Below are positions 1 through 12,599 of a stretch of DNA of 64,000 nt, in pieces. The stretch is taken from contig NC_087070.1 of assembly GCF_963678635.1 (NCBI RefSeq), positions 14,573,840-14,637,839 of the forward strand, read 5' to 3'. The DNA is from Symsagittifera roscoffensis. Taxonomy: Eukaryota > Xenacoelomorpha > Acoela > Convolutidae. The position numbers were made by a program, and so were the translations under genes. The notes below the pieces were generated by a model, which saw nothing but the letters and a program-made list of their open reading frames with translations, searched no databases and had not been told where the DNA came from. How positions within the stretch are numbered: position 1 is the first letter of the stretch; each line of letters opens with the position of its first letter.

Positions 1-3000
1 TTTATGGAAACCTTATGAGAACGGCTAATGATCGACACAAGTTATACTACATTCAATATCTTTTCAACCTCAGAAAATGTATATAATACGTATGGAATAC
101 ATATGCGAATGGCTAAAGCATCGATAACGAGATATACTCCAATGAAAGTCATTTCACTCATACAAGGTGTATATAACACATATGTAATAATTATGAGAAC
201 GGCTAAAGCATCGGTCACAATATATAATCCATTGAATATCTTTTGACCCATAGAAGGTGTACATAACACATGTGGAATACCTATGGGAACGGCTAAAGCA
301 TCGATCAGAATATTTTACTCCATTGAATATCTTTTCACTCAAAGAAAGAAGGTGTATATACCACATATGGAGTGCATATGAGAACGGCGAAAGCATCGAT
401 TACAAGATCTTACATCATTGAATATCTTTACACTCATGGAAGGTCTATGTAAATTTAAATAAAAAAATTTTTATGCAAACGGCTTAAGCATCGATAACCA
501 GATATACTCCAATGAATGTCATTTCACTTATAGAAGGTGTATATAACTCATATGGAGTTTTATGAGAACGGCTATAGCATCGAACACAATATACACTCCA
601 ATGAATATCTTTTGAACCATAGAAGGTGTACATAACACTTATGGAAAACTTACAAGAACGGCTAACGTATCGACCACAAGATATTACTCCATTCAATATC
701 TTTTCAATCTCAGAAAGTGTATATAATACGTATGGAATACTTATGAGAGCGGCTATAGCAACGACAGCAAAATATACCCCATTGACTATCTTTTCACTCA
801 TAGAGGTGTATATAACACATGGAAAACTTATGAGAACGGCTAAAGTCTACCACAATATATTACTCCAATGAATATTTTTGCATTCAAAGAAGGTGTATAA
901 AACACATATAGAAAACCTCTGAGATGGTCTAGAGCTGAGAAGGTGTATATAACATAAATGGAACACTTATGAGAACGGCTAAAGCATCGACAACAAGATA
1001 AACTCCATTGAATAATTTTTCACTCATAGAAGGTGTATATAACATATATGGAATACTTATGAGAACGGCTAAAGCATCGACAACAAGATATACTCCATTG
1101 AATAATTTTTCACTCATAGAAGGTGTATATAACATATACGGAATACTTATGAGAACGGCTAAAGCATCGACCACAAGATATTACTCCATTCAAAATCTCT
1201 TCACTCATAGAAAGGGTATATAATACGTATGGAATACTTATGAGAGCGGCTAAAGCATCGACATCAAAATATACCCCCATTGACTATTTTTTCACTCATA
1301 GAGGGTGTATATAACACATATGGAATACTTATGAGAACGGCTAGAGCATCGATCACAAGATTTTACTCCATTGAATATCTTTAAACTCATAGAAGGTGTA
1401 TATACCATTTAAGGAATACGTTTGAGAACGGCTAAAACATCGAACACAAGATATTACTCCAATCAAAAACTTTTCACTCCCAGAAAGTTTATATAACAGA
1501 TATGGATTACTTATGAGAACGGCTAAAGCATCGACCACAAGATATTACTCCATTGAAAACTTTTCACCCTTAGAAGGTCTATAAAACATATATGGAATAC
1601 TCAAGAGAACGGCTACATCATCGGACACAAAATACACTCCATTGAATATCTCTTGACTCTTAGAAGGTGTACATGACACATGTGAAATACTTATGAGAAC
1701 GGCTAAAGCATCGATCACAAGATCTTACTCCATTGAATATCTTTTCACTCAAAGAAGTCGTATATACTACACAAGGACAACCTTTGAGAACGGCTAATGC
1801 ATCGACCACAAAATATTACTCCATTGAATATCTTTACACCCAAGGAAGGTCTATATAACACATACTAAAAAATTTGAGAACGGCTAAAGCATCGACCACA
1901 AGATATACTCCATTGAATAATTTTTCACTCATAGAAGGTGTATATAACATATACGGAATACTTATGAGAACGGCTAAAGCATCGACCACAAGATATTACT
2001 CCATTCAAAATCTCTTCACTCATAGAAAGGGTATATAATACGTATGGAATACTTATGAGAGCGGCTAAAGCATCGACATCAAAATATACCCCCATTGACT
2101 ATTTTTTCACTCATAGAGGGTGTATATAACACATATGGAATACTTATGAGAACGGCTAGAGCATCGATCACAAGATTTTACTCCATTGAATATCTTTTAA
2201 CTCATAGAAGGTGTATATACCATTTAAGGAATACGTTTGAGAACGGCTAAAACATCGAACACAAGATATTACTCCAATCAAAAACTTTTCACTCACAGAA
2301 AGTTTATATAACAGATATGGATTACTTATGAGAACGGCTAAAGCATCGACCACAAGATATTACTCCATTGAAAACTTTTCACCCTTAGAAGGTCTATAAA
2401 ACATATATGGAATACTCAAGAGAACGGCTACATCATCGGACACAAAATACACTCCATTGAATATCTCTTGACTCTTAGAAGGTGTACATGACACATGTGA
2501 AATACTTATGAGAACGGCTAAAGCATCGATCACAAGATCTTACTCCATTGAATATCTTTTCACTCAAAGAAGTTGTATATACTACACAAGGACAACCTTT
2601 GAGAACGGCTAATGCATCGACCACAAAATATTACTCCATTGAATATCTTTACACCCAAGGAAGGTCTATATAACACATACTAAAAAATTTGAGAACGGCT
2701 AAAGCATCGACCACAAGATATTACTCCATTGAATAATTTTTCACTCATAGAAGGTGTAAATGACAAATATGGAATACTGATGAGAACGGCTAAAGCATCG
2801 AGCACAAGATATTAGTTCATTGAATACGTTTTCACTCAAAGAAGGTGTATATAACACATACAGAAAACTATGAGATTGGCTAGAGCATCGACCACATGAT
2901 ACTTTTCCATTGAAAACCATTTCACTTATAGAAGGTGTATACAACATATAAGTAGTACTTATGAGAACGGCTAAAGCATCGACCATAAGACAAACTACAT

Positions 3001-4885
3001 TGAACATCTTTTCAATCTCAGAAAGTGTATATAATACGTATGGAATAATTAAGAGAACGGCTAAAGCATCGACAGCAAGATATATTCCATTGAATATTTT
3101 CTCACTCATAGAAGGTGCATAAAACATTTATGGAATCCTTATGAGAACGGCTAAAGATCGACCACAAGTTATACTACATTCAATATCTTTTCAACCTCAG
3201 AAAATGTATATAATACGTATGGAATACTCATGCGAATGGCTAAAGCATCGATAACGAGATATACTCCAATGAAAGTCATTTCACACATACAAGGTGTATA
3301 TAACACATATGTAATAATTATGAGAACGGCTAAAGCATCGGCCACAATATATAATCCATTGAATATCTTTTGACCCATAGAAGGTGTACATAAAACATGT
3401 GGAATACTTATGGGAACGGCTAAAGCATCGATCAGAACATTTTACTCCATTGAATATCTTTTCACTCAAAGAAAGAAGGTGTATATACCACATATGGAAT
3501 GCATATGAGAATGGCGAAAGCATCGACCTCAAGAAATTACAATATTGAATATCTTTACACTCATGGAAGGTCTATATAAATTTAAGTAAACTTTTATGCA
3601 AACGGCTTAAGCATCGATAACTAGATATACTCCAATGAATATCATTTCACTTATAGAAGGTGTATATAACACATATGGAGTTTTATGAGGACGGCTATAG
3701 CATCGAACACAATATATACTCCAATGAATATCTTTTGAACCATAGAAGGTGTGGTGTACATAACACTTATGGAAAACTTACGAGATTGGCTAAAGCATCG
3801 ACCACAAGATATTATTCCATTCAATATCTTTTCAATCTCAGAAAGTGTATATAATACGTATGGAATACTTATGAGATCGGCTAAAGCAACGACAGCAAAA
3901 TATAACCCATTTACTATCTTTTCACTCATAGAGGGTGTATATAACACATATGGAAAACTTATGAGAACGGCTAAAGTCTACCACAATATATTACTCCATT
4001 GAATATCTTTGCATTCAAAGAAGGTGTATATAACACATATAGAAAACCTCTGAGATGGTCTAGAGCATCAACAGCAAGATATACTCCAGTGAATATTTTT
4101 TCACTCATAGTAGGTGTATATAACATATATCGAACACTTATGAGAACGGCTAAAGCATCGGCCACAAGATATTACTCCATTCAAAATCTCTTCACTCATA
4201 GAAAGGGTATATAATACGTATGGAATACTTATGAGAGCGGCTAAAGCAACGACAGCAAAATATACCCCAGTGACTATCTTTTCACTCATAGAGGGTGTAT
4301 ATAACACATATGGAAAACTTATGAGAACGGCTAAACGCTACTACAATATATTACTCCAATGAATATCTCTGCATTCGAAGAAGGTGTATATTACACATAT
4401 AGAAAACCATTGAGATGGTCTAGAGCATCAACAGCAAGATATACTCCAATGAATATTTTTCACTCATAGAAGGTGTATATAACAGATACGGATTACTTAT
4501 GAAAACGGCTAAAGCATCGACCACAAGATGTTTCTCCATTGGAAATTTTTTCACTCATAGAAGGTGTATAAAACATATATGGAATACTTAGGAGAATGGC
4601 TATAGCATCGGACACATAATATACTCCACTGATTATCTTTTCATTCATAGAAGGTGCCTATAACAGATATGGATTACTAATGCGAACGGCTGAAGCATCG
4701 ACCACAAGATATTACTCCATTGAAATTTTTTTCACTCATAGAAAGTGTATAGAACATATATGGAATTTTCAAGAGTACGGCTATAGCATCGGACACAAAA
4801 TATACTACATTCAATATCTTTTCACTCATAGAAGTTGTATATAACACATATGGAATACGTATGAGAACGGCTAAGGCATCGAACA
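1..4885. repeat. 90-bp satellite array 1
   Basis: Head-to-tail monomers of 90-91 bp. Each carries recognisable blocks such as GAGAACGGCTAAAGCATCGA, then TACTCCATTGAATAT, then CACTCATAGAAGGTGTATAT. The start of GAGAACGGCT recurs at 971, 1,061 and 1,151, and at 1,242 as GAGAGCGGC. Monomers differ by substitutions and a recurrent one-base indel (TATACTCC versus TATTACTCC). Longer duplications lie on top: two 815-bp blocks in tandem (about 1,061-1,875 and 1,876-2,690), and about 1-900 resembling about 3,130-4,000. Because 90 is a multiple of three, a 30-residue periodic peptide can be read on either strand, but indels and stops break every frame within about 130 codons. I read it as non-coding satellite DNA. 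Confidence 0.93.
1061..2690. repeat. Tandem pair of 815-bp higher-order repeats (9 monomers each)
   Basis: The stretch from about 1,061 to 1,875 is repeated nearly unchanged at about 1,876-2,690. Rare monomer variants recur in the same order: GAAAGGGTATATAATACG, then the CATCAAAATATACCCCC monomer, then the one ending CATTTAAGGAATACG. The shift is 815 bp (GAGAGCGGC at 1,242 and 2,057), about nine 90-bp monomers. The copies differ at few positions (for example TTTAAACTC versus TTTTAACTC), so this duplication is much younger than the spread of the monomers. Confidence 0.85.
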
Positions 4886-4916
4886 TTTTTTATATACAAT
4901 TAGTAGAATCTTCAAT

Positions 4917-5715
4917 TTGCAGGAGCCCCTAGATTATATACCTCTCTCGAAAAGTGATATTCAAAATATTTCTCTTCGAAACACAGCAAAATTGACAACT
5001 AAATTGCTACAAAAAAACCAAAACCGTGCCCCCGCTATTAGAAAACTTAAATCATGGCACAAATATAAAACAAAACCAACAATAGCTGACATCACAATCC
5101 TAGGAAATAAAACATTAGTGTAAAAAGTTTGCATGTTATGGTAATAGTTGATGCATTTAATCATTATATAGCACTCAACCATGTACCTCAGTGTGATGCG
5201 TATTATGCTAACACAACGCTTTACAAGCCTTGGATAGCAAAACTTGGACTACCAGAAGTCCTCGTCACAAAAAATGGCTTTGAATTCATAAACAATGAAA
5301 TCATGACGTTATGTGACTTTTATAGTATCAAAAATAATCCCTGAACATCCGATGGCCCATGGACTAATGGATTAGTAGAAGGCATGAACTTTTCAATATA
5401 AGAATATCTTCGATGTATTATAAATGGAAAAGATTCAAAAGGCACCGAATGCTTAACCGACGTAAAGCCATTCTCATTAGCTTATAATTTTCAAATCAAA
5501 CAGAGCTTGTGCTATCACCATATGGAATGGTTTTCAATCAAAAACCACGCAAAACAATAATTTTTACAGCAAATTCCTCAAAAAAGCACAAGATTACTGC
5601 CAACCTACTAAAGATTCAGTTCGTTATAATTTACCACTCCATATCATTTTCACCATACACAAATTTTAAAATTAGACTGTGGAACACTTTCAGATTGAAT
5701 TTTAAACCGAGTTAA
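4917..5715 (+). pseudogene. Decayed retroelement integrase (rve core) relic
   Basis: Just after array 1, the plus strand reads as a broken DDE integrase core. A frame at about 5,129-5,341 has a short hydrophobic strand followed by V-D-A-F (first catalytic Asp), then a G-L-P-E-V-L stretch, then T-K-N-G-F-E-F, where families of this type normally have D-N-G. A second frame just downstream has N-G-L-V-E, the expected place of the catalytic Glu. Several stops and a frame change interrupt it, and the frame at 5,129 opens with TTG, not ATG. Upstream, 4,917-5,123 has an open frame with no domain I recognise. The missing second Asp plus the breaks argue for a dead copy. Ty3/gypsy- or retrovirus-like origin is inferred from the motif spacing. 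The second body copy lacks this part. Confidence 0.6.
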
Positions 5716-7400
5716 AAAGAATGATGATCGCTAAAAAATCGCTAAAAAAACTTAGCAATGACAAAATTTTCAGTCTCAATTAACTTCACGTTTTACAACA
5801 GCATTGAACCTAAGAATAGGAACATAATCTTAATTTTGGTCATAGTCTTAATCCTGAACAGAGTCGTAAACCCAATTTTTATAATCCAAAAAGAAACTTC
5901 CAAAAAATTACAACCTATCCAAAAGGACAATTTTAAATAATTGAAAAACCCACAGATATTACATTTAAACTTATCGACCACAACGAAATGGAAAAAATAC
6001 AGCATCGAAATAAAATTTTACCACATTATCACAAAGAATACACCCTTGGCGATTGAACATAATGATACTCCTTTACAGGACTAAACATTGTTGAAAAAAC
6101 CACAGAAAATAACAAACAATAAAAAATCATCATCAATCATCTTCACCCGAAACAGGTCAAAAAGGAATCACCGAAAAATTTCAAAAAGAAGATCCCAAAA
6201 AATCTCAAAAACCAATAGCTCAAAAACAGAGAACTTGTCGTGAATTACAAAAAAAATCTTAATCCCAGAAGAAAAAGAAAAATCACAAGAATGCCAATCA
6301 TTGCGTCTTAGCAGCAAACAAAGAGAAGACTATACAATCTTGTTCCCACAATCTGAAATACTAAACAAGGTAGAAATTCAGAAAACCCCTGATTAATCCA
6401 GTTACATTCTTCATACTTGGATGATATTTCCAAACTTTAACATCACTATCCTTAGCCGACAAATTTTTGTTTTCAAATAGATCTTAAATATAACTAAAAC
6501 ATCTCCAGCTCCAGTCAAAATTAAGCAACACTCTTAATTTTGACAACTTAAACATTTATATTATAAGAATTACAACCCTCTGCCATCACTAAACACAAAA
6601 AATCAACATTATACTCCACAATTCCCCAAAACGAAAATTTTAAGTAAGCTTAAAGACAAATTTGACATGATCATTTAGCCTAAAGAGGTCATCTCTTTCA
6701 AAAAACCCTAATCATCCAATAAAAAAAACTAGGAAATTTATACCTAAACCTCCAGAATTTACTTCATTAAAAACTTTCCATATCCAACCTATTTGTCAGA
6801 AACTAACAAACAATCCAATAAAAAAGTTTTTCTACGAAACAAATCAGTTTTCAAATGCTCCTTTCGAACTCAGTTCACTACATTAAAATATTCTTTTCAA
6901 CTCCTTTTTTAATTTTTTCCTCATTGTCTTTATCGACACTTTTGAATTAGCACTCCTCCTTTTCATAAATTTTTGCATTATAATCCTAATTTTCCCCTCC
7001 CTCCAAAAATTTTTTTCCACAACCTGCTTAAATTAATGACCACCTATTCAGGTACAAAACATAGATTATTTAATAAATGCTAAAAAAAAACTATATAACA
7101 AAAGAGACAAATTTCGTTTTTCTTTGTAATTTTCCTCATCTTTCTGGTTTTCCTAAATTTAACAATTTGTAAATTCATGAGAAAAGCAATCATTACCTTT
7201 GCATTAAAATCAATTTTGCTATTCATTTGTTTAATAGAATACTACTATAAAGAACATAGGTTTACAAAAAAGCAGATAGATATAATTCAAAATTGCTAAT
7301 CAGCACCCTCCCAAAAAATCCCCACCAACTACTCAATCTCAAGACCCCCCAACCACACCAACTTCTAGTCAAACAAACAAACCCAAATCATCTACACGCA
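5716..7400 (+). other. Body copy 1, frame-poor stretch
   Basis: A+C-rich sequence with many stops in all frames. About 5,762-6,980 is colinear with copy 2 at about 16,466-17,685; the last shared words are GAATTAGCAC and CTCCTTTTCATAA. After that point copy 2 skips to the equivalent of about 8,660. The only open stretches are under 75 codons (for example 5,758-5,940) and carry no domain I recognise. Confidence 0.6.
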
Positions 7401-7402
7401 AT

Positions 7403-8154
7403 TTGATTAAAGAGAACCCCTATACATTTGAAGAAAAACACGCATCATTATCCCAACCTTTAGTACCAGCCATTCTTCAAGCACCCTCAAGTGAACCACA
7501 ATACAAATCAACAAATAACAACTACCGCTCACTGCAGCAAGACTTTAACAGAACCAGGCATCCAAACCAACACCAAAATCAAACATCAACAATAGAAAAA
7601 CAAATTAATCACCCTCGACGAAATCGAAATCTTGCCACGCCAAAAGTTCATTTCAAAATACCTTCATCACCATCATCGACCCCTTTGGATCTATATAGTA
7701 ACCCACTCAAAAGCAGCCCCCCATAACTTCAGACAATTTCCTGACAAAATTTCTCAAACATTCCATCCGACTAAAAAGGTTCAACACCAACATCCGAACA
7801 AATTCTTGAAAGTCCTTTTAATCCCCCACCTCATCATAACGTCTTCCACATTGGATGACACAAGCATTTTCCCAAGATGAACTAAACTTAGTAAACGAAC
7901 CCATAGATATTTCATCAGTGATCTCTTTATCATTGCCAGAAACTCTATCGCTCCCATCAACACCTTCAGTAACATGTCAGACACCAACCACTACGTTTCC
8001 TCTAAATTTCCTTTATAATTTAGACGATCGATATCGTGAACTTCTAAAGACTACTAAACCTTTACGACTAAACTGGAATACATTTGTAGCACCCCCTCGC
8101 CTTTTTGACCAACTTCTTGATAGTAATCGACTACATAAATGGGCACTAAACTGA
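7403..8154 (+). pseudogene. Proline/serine-rich broken frames in body copy 1
   Basis: Two open stretches, 7,403-7,726 and 7,855-8,154, lie in different frames and are separated by stops. The first opens with TTG rather than ATG and is rich in P, S, Q and N. The second starts at ATG 7,855 and ends with a more ordinary segment containing NLDDRYRELLKTTKPLRLNW. The composition suggests a low-complexity linker followed by a folded part, but I recognise no family. The region falls in the part deleted from copy 2 (equivalent to about 6,980-8,660), so conservation between copies cannot be tested here. Confidence 0.35.
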
Positions 8155-8639
8155 ATATAATACAGACACGACATCTACAAAGGTTTACAGGAAATCAAAA
8201 TACGAATCATTACTCAAGAAAGCTTAACCCTTAAATTCGAAATAACAGTAAAACTAAATAATTTTGATCAATATCCACTACCATTGACTCCACCAAATTC
8301 AACGGCTCAACCCTTGCCACTTCCATTTATCACAACAGAACTTCGTAATCACAACAGAAAAAGGCTTCGACATGAAAATCCTTCCCCTCGAACAGGACCA
8401 CAAGACCTCCTGGTAACACAATATGATGATGAAGAAAACTAATAAAAACACTACATAATTACGCAAAAAATCAAGTAACACAATATGAATCTGAACCACA
8501 AGACAAAGAATCGGCAATATTATCAGCTACACTTTACTCAAAAGAACGAGCTACAACTTTAACAGGATATAAGTTTTCATTAAAATCGTCAAAGTGAAAG
8601 TACATTATTCACAAGTTTCAAACAGTTAAAAGCAAATTT

Positions 8640-9188
8640 GACCTCAAATCTTTTTACCAAAGTAAAATTGAAAAACTTTTGCATCTCAACCCTGAAAACT
8701 GAAAAAACGAATTGCAACGATTAAAAGTAACAACAAACAGAGGCATAAACGGTAAAATGGTAAATTTTCAATTCTTTCCAGACTCTCCACACCAATAAAA
8801 CTTGAACGATACCAAGGTCATATTAAATTAGACAAAAAATATCCGTACCAAGGCGCACACGGATGTTTAACATATGTTTTACATAACAAAAACTGGTTAT
8901 CACACATCGGAATCAATAATCCCTCGAAGTGTAAAGCTGACACAAAAAATAAAAGATACTAAGAAATAATGTTGTTTGATTGAAAAATCAATTAGAAAAA
9001 GTACAACTAAAACATGACTTACAAGACAATACTATCGTGTATCAAGGAATACGCTGACCTTGTAAAAGCTATCGCGGATATTCCCATCCTACCTCTCGGA
9101 CACAAGCAACCATCTTTTGGTTCCCTGAAGACACATGTACCACGTTTCAAGTTGCCGAAATTCACACAAGAATGATAAAATTTCACAA
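8640..9188 (+). other. Body copy 1 segment shared with copy 2, no intact gene
   Basis: About 8,660-9,045 matches about 17,711-18,105 of copy 2. Frames are interrupted by stops in both copies. Short stretches look protein-like and contain a cysteine and conserved tryptophans, but no domain could be named. Copy 2 jumps from here straight to the equivalent of about 10,045. Confidence 0.45.
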
Positions 9189-10160
9189 GAATCGATCCCT
9201 TTTGAAAAACTAGCCCTGATTGAATTAGATCAAATGGACACAAATATAAAAAATTTGACGGTATTGAGTTGTATTAAATTAACATGTTTGCAAATTAATC
9301 CTGAAACAGAAGTAGCTTGTAAATATCCCAAACCACTTTTCAAGACACAAAATTCAGAATTTCTCGTCAAATACGAAAAAGATTTCCACATGAAAACAGG
9401 AAAAACAATTATTGTACACAGCACAACCATATCAAAACCAGAAAGATGAAAAATCTTACATCCCGGTAAAATTTTACAAAAGCATAGGAAATCCTGGCGG
9501 AAAACTTCGCCCAGAAGATTAGGATACTACACGAATACAGGAGGTTTTATTCATGAATAAAACTAAGTTTGGTGCAATCCACTATGAAATAAACCTTGAT
9601 ACAAAAATAGAAAATACAAGAAGTAGAATTTATAATAAAAGAATCGATCCCTTTTGAAAAACTAGCCCTGATTGAATTAGATCAAATGGACAAAAATATT
9701 AAAATTTTCAATAGAATCAATCCCTTTTGAAAAACTAGCCCTGATTGAATTAGATCAAATGGACAAAAATTTTAAAATTTTGACGGTATTGAGTTGTTTT
9801 AAATTAACATGTTTGCAAATTAATCCTGAAACAGAAGTAGCTTGTAAATATCCCAAACCCATTTTTCAAGACACAAAATTCAGAATTTCTCGTCAAATAC
9901 GAAAAAAGCTTCCACATGAAAACAGGAAAAACAATTATTGAACACAGCACAACCATATCAAAACCAGAAAGATGAAAAATCTTACATCCCGGTAAAATTT
10001 TACAAAAGCATCGGAAATCCTGGCGGAAAACTTCGCCCTGAAGATTAGGATACTACACGAATACAGGAGCTTTTATTCATGAATAAAACTAAGTTTGGTG
10101 CAATCCACTATGAAATAAACCTTGATACGAAAATAGAAAATACAAGAAGTAGAATTTTTC
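9189..10160 (+). repeat. Internal tandem duplication in body copy 1
   Basis: The word GAATCGATCCC plus the following TTTTGAAAAACTAGCCCTG begins at 9,189, again at 9,641, and in a slightly changed form at 9,714. The stretch 9,189-9,640 is therefore repeated at 9,714-10,160, with a 73-bp partial copy between. Both long copies run through the same sequence down to AAGTAGAATTT (about 9,620 and 10,147). The frame at 9,135-9,449 and that at 9,759-9,941 are paralogous pieces of the same decayed gene. Copy 2 of the body has none of this segment. Confidence 0.85.
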
Positions 10161-10372
10161 AAGGAAAGTCATTCTCCAAATTAGAAACAATCCAACATGC
10201 ATGTGAACTCGAACAGACACAAGTACTACAATTGCTCGCTTTAGCAGTTTTAAAAGAACCCTACAGAGGGTACCTATTATCAGGCAGTAGCTCTTACGTC
10301 ATTGATTATGAAGCAAATATCCTTTGGTATTGCGCATGCGATAAAAAAAATTTCAACACTTTATGTTTTTGA
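10079..10372 (+). pseudogene. 97-codon frame, body copy 1 (conserved in copy 2)
   Basis: The frame starts at ATG 10,079 (MNKTKFGAIHYE) and ends at a stop after a Cys-rich C-A-C-D stretch. The equivalent frame in copy 2, 18,139-18,432, has the same start, the same length and the same stop. It includes an L-L-A-L-A-V-L-K-E-P-Y-R-G-Y-L-L-S-G stretch. Sequence after the stop still looks protein-like in another frame, so both copies may be truncated pieces of a longer protein. I recognise no family. An envelope-type surface protein is only a positional guess, from its place downstream of integrase. Confidence 0.35.
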
Positions 10373-10689
10373 AGATAAAAGATATTACAAGCGAATCCCT
10401 ATTTTCTATAAAATTAAAAATTATTTTGTAGATAACATAGACGACGCACAATTTTCTGGAATACAGCTTTCCATGTGGATCTGAAAACAGCCATAATGGA
10501 GTACAGCTTAACCCAAACGAAGATAAAGTTTATCTTGTTACACCATACCCTACATTAATGTCACCATTAGGAAAATTTTCACCCGAAAGCATACGCGCAA
10601 TAGCTCGTAAACCTAACAAAAATTTACAATCAAAAGGTATTTGTTCTAGATCAGACTTAAAACATCTCATTAGAACACATCCATTTCTA

Positions 10690-11460
10690 CTATGTACGCT
10701 CTATAGACGCTCTAATTTTTGAGAAACTCATTTTTGTGAATCTTAAAGAAGACAATTTATCAAAAAAAGTTGTGGAACTGTTATCAATTTTTTTTCCATC
10801 AATAATGTAAATTACACAGTTTTGTATTTAGCGTCTAGCAACGTTTATATAAGCCCAAACAAGACTGCTCAATGAAATAAAACAATAGAATTTTTTTTTC
10901 TAAAATGTGAATTTTTTTTTTATGAAAAGCATTCCCCCACACGCCGTATAAAGTACAAAGGGACAAGTTTTGCTCCTTTTAACAAATCAATTATGGCAAA
11001 TATGCTTCTTTCAACCATTTTGGAACGATTTCTAAGACGAATTAACTCTCCGCTTAGGCGTTAATAGCGCGAACTATATCGCGCGTTAATTGTCCCAAAT
11101 TGGTCAAAATGGCAATCTTTAAAACTCCGTAGCTTTAAAAAAATGATCACAGTTGAAATATTTTTTCAAAATTGAGCTCAGAACAACCTTAGCCTTTCGA
11201 ATGATACAAAAAGATTCCATCAAAAATGGCTAGTTAAAAAGTCAAAATTTGTCTGAGGAAAAAAAAACCACAACGTGTGATTCATATAGATCAACTTGAT
11301 GGTCGAACTTTTCAAGGTGCATTTTTTGACACAAGTGAACAAATAAAACAATATGGTTCAATCTAGTGCTTGGTGAAAAGCCTTTGACCGGATTGAAAGA
11401 ATAATTTTTCCATTCAACCAGAACAATCAAAGTACCCAAAACTCAAGTTTGGTGCAATCC
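10690..11460 (+). mobile_element. Dispersed repeat A inserted in body copy 1
   Basis: Comparison with copy 2 shows an extra stretch of about 770 bp here; copy 2 runs uninterrupted across the site at about 18,740. The inserted DNA resembles 23,930-24,540 and, in reverse orientation, 49,160-49,620. Shared words are GCGTTAATAGCGCGAACTA, TTAATTGTCCCAAATTGG, a TGATCAC block and GGCTAGTTAAAAAGTC. It holds a hairpin-forming GCGCGA...TCGCGC segment at about 11,062-11,090. Near its right end (about 11,443-11,460) is AAGTTTGGTGCAATCC, a word also present in the body at 9,565 and 10,088. Confidence 0.75.
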
Positions 11461-12189
11461 TTTTAAGAAATTCTTACAAAAACGGATACAATACAAAACA
11501 GTTTATTGAGCAGAACTCACGAAAACTTGCTGAAGCAGTAGGCTTCTCAGATATTTACGCACAAACCTACAGCGGTACTTAAAAGAAATCATATATCTCA
11601 ACGGTGAAAAGTACCGTCCACAAGATATCTCACCGATCAATATTTTCAATATTTTCAATATTTTCATCGATCAATATAAATGAACTGCTTACTTATCTAG
11701 ATTGGCCCTACTTTATAATATAAGATTGACTCTTTTTATACGCAATGCTTAACTTTTTCGGATGTCTCTTCCCACTATTAAATTGTTTTTAGCACATGTG
11801 CAAAAAAACATAAGGAAATAAATAAGCATGCGTAGCACGCATTTTATTTGCAGGATTTTTCGGAATATTTTCTACCTCAATCAATAAAATTCTTCTTGAC
11901 GCTGAAATTAGCGAGTACATTAAAAACTATTTACAACACCAAATTCATAAGACACTCCACAAGACAATGCAATTGCAACCCCTACAGCACCACCACACCT
12001 ACGAAGTCAACAGAATATTCACCCCTCATTTTTAATCCCTAAAATTATAGAAACACTAGCAATCACTGAGTATACTTCTCGAGGTAGTAGCTTCTCACGA
12101 ATATAGAGAAGAACAAATGTAGAACAAATTGTAGAACAACTATACACAAAAAAATTTCGTTCTCAAAACAACCATCTTTTTAGCACACG
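11461..12189 (+). other. Body copy 1 segment equivalent to 18,760-19,495
   Basis: Colinear with copy 2. It includes a short hydrophobic stretch and an A+T-rich stretch at about 11,800-11,830. A frame at 11,848-12,042 (64 codons) has a diverged counterpart at 19,123-19,311, but the protein sequences part after small indels, so neither looks selected. No gene called. Confidence 0.4.
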
Positions 12190-12433
12190 ATGAGCCGACA
12201 GATTGGAACCCTCAACCGTTACATTTCTTATCCATCCATCCTCAACCGCCAATCCTCCCGCACTTCGCTCTCAGACCTCACTTCTTCTCCTCTACCCAGT
12301 TTTTCTTCTAACTCACCAGGCATGGATTCAAACGACTCAACCCAAACAGTTTTTAATACCATCTCTAATAATAAATAACTCAGGTGTAGAAACACCGGAC
12401 AAATTCCTTATCTCAGAAGCAAGCCTTTACTAA
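12190..12433 (+). pseudogene. Frameshifted copy of the serine-rich frame
   Basis: Starts at ATG 12,190 (MSRQIGTLNRYISYPS) and follows the 123-codon frame of copy 2 almost residue for residue for about 58 codons. The sequence CTCTAATAATAAATAACTC, where copy 2 has CTCTAATTTTAATAACTC, then ends it at a stop (12,378). Later sequence matches the rest of the copy-2 frame in part. This is the broken partner of 19,496-19,867. Confidence 0.6.
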
Positions 12434-12599
12434 TTTTTCGCAACCAACTTACCGACCCATTGCTTCCCAGCTTCCCAGCAATAAAAGCTTTCTCTCCCCC
12501 TTTTCATAAACTCATGCTACCCTATCCTTTCCCCAATGTCAAGTAACGAACCCAATGCACATAGCGTATGACCGATAACCAATTAGAGCATGAATTAGA

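Noticed and set aside
2741-3127. 128-codon minus-strand frame in array 1 (also 14,857-15,255, 132 codons) as a membrane protein gene
   Set aside because: It is only the 90-bp satellite read in a frame-preserving period; neighbours break by indels and no start or splice context supports it.
1-4885. CRISPR array
   Set aside because: Repeats are contiguous 90-bp monomers without unique spacers, in an animal-like genome with introns.
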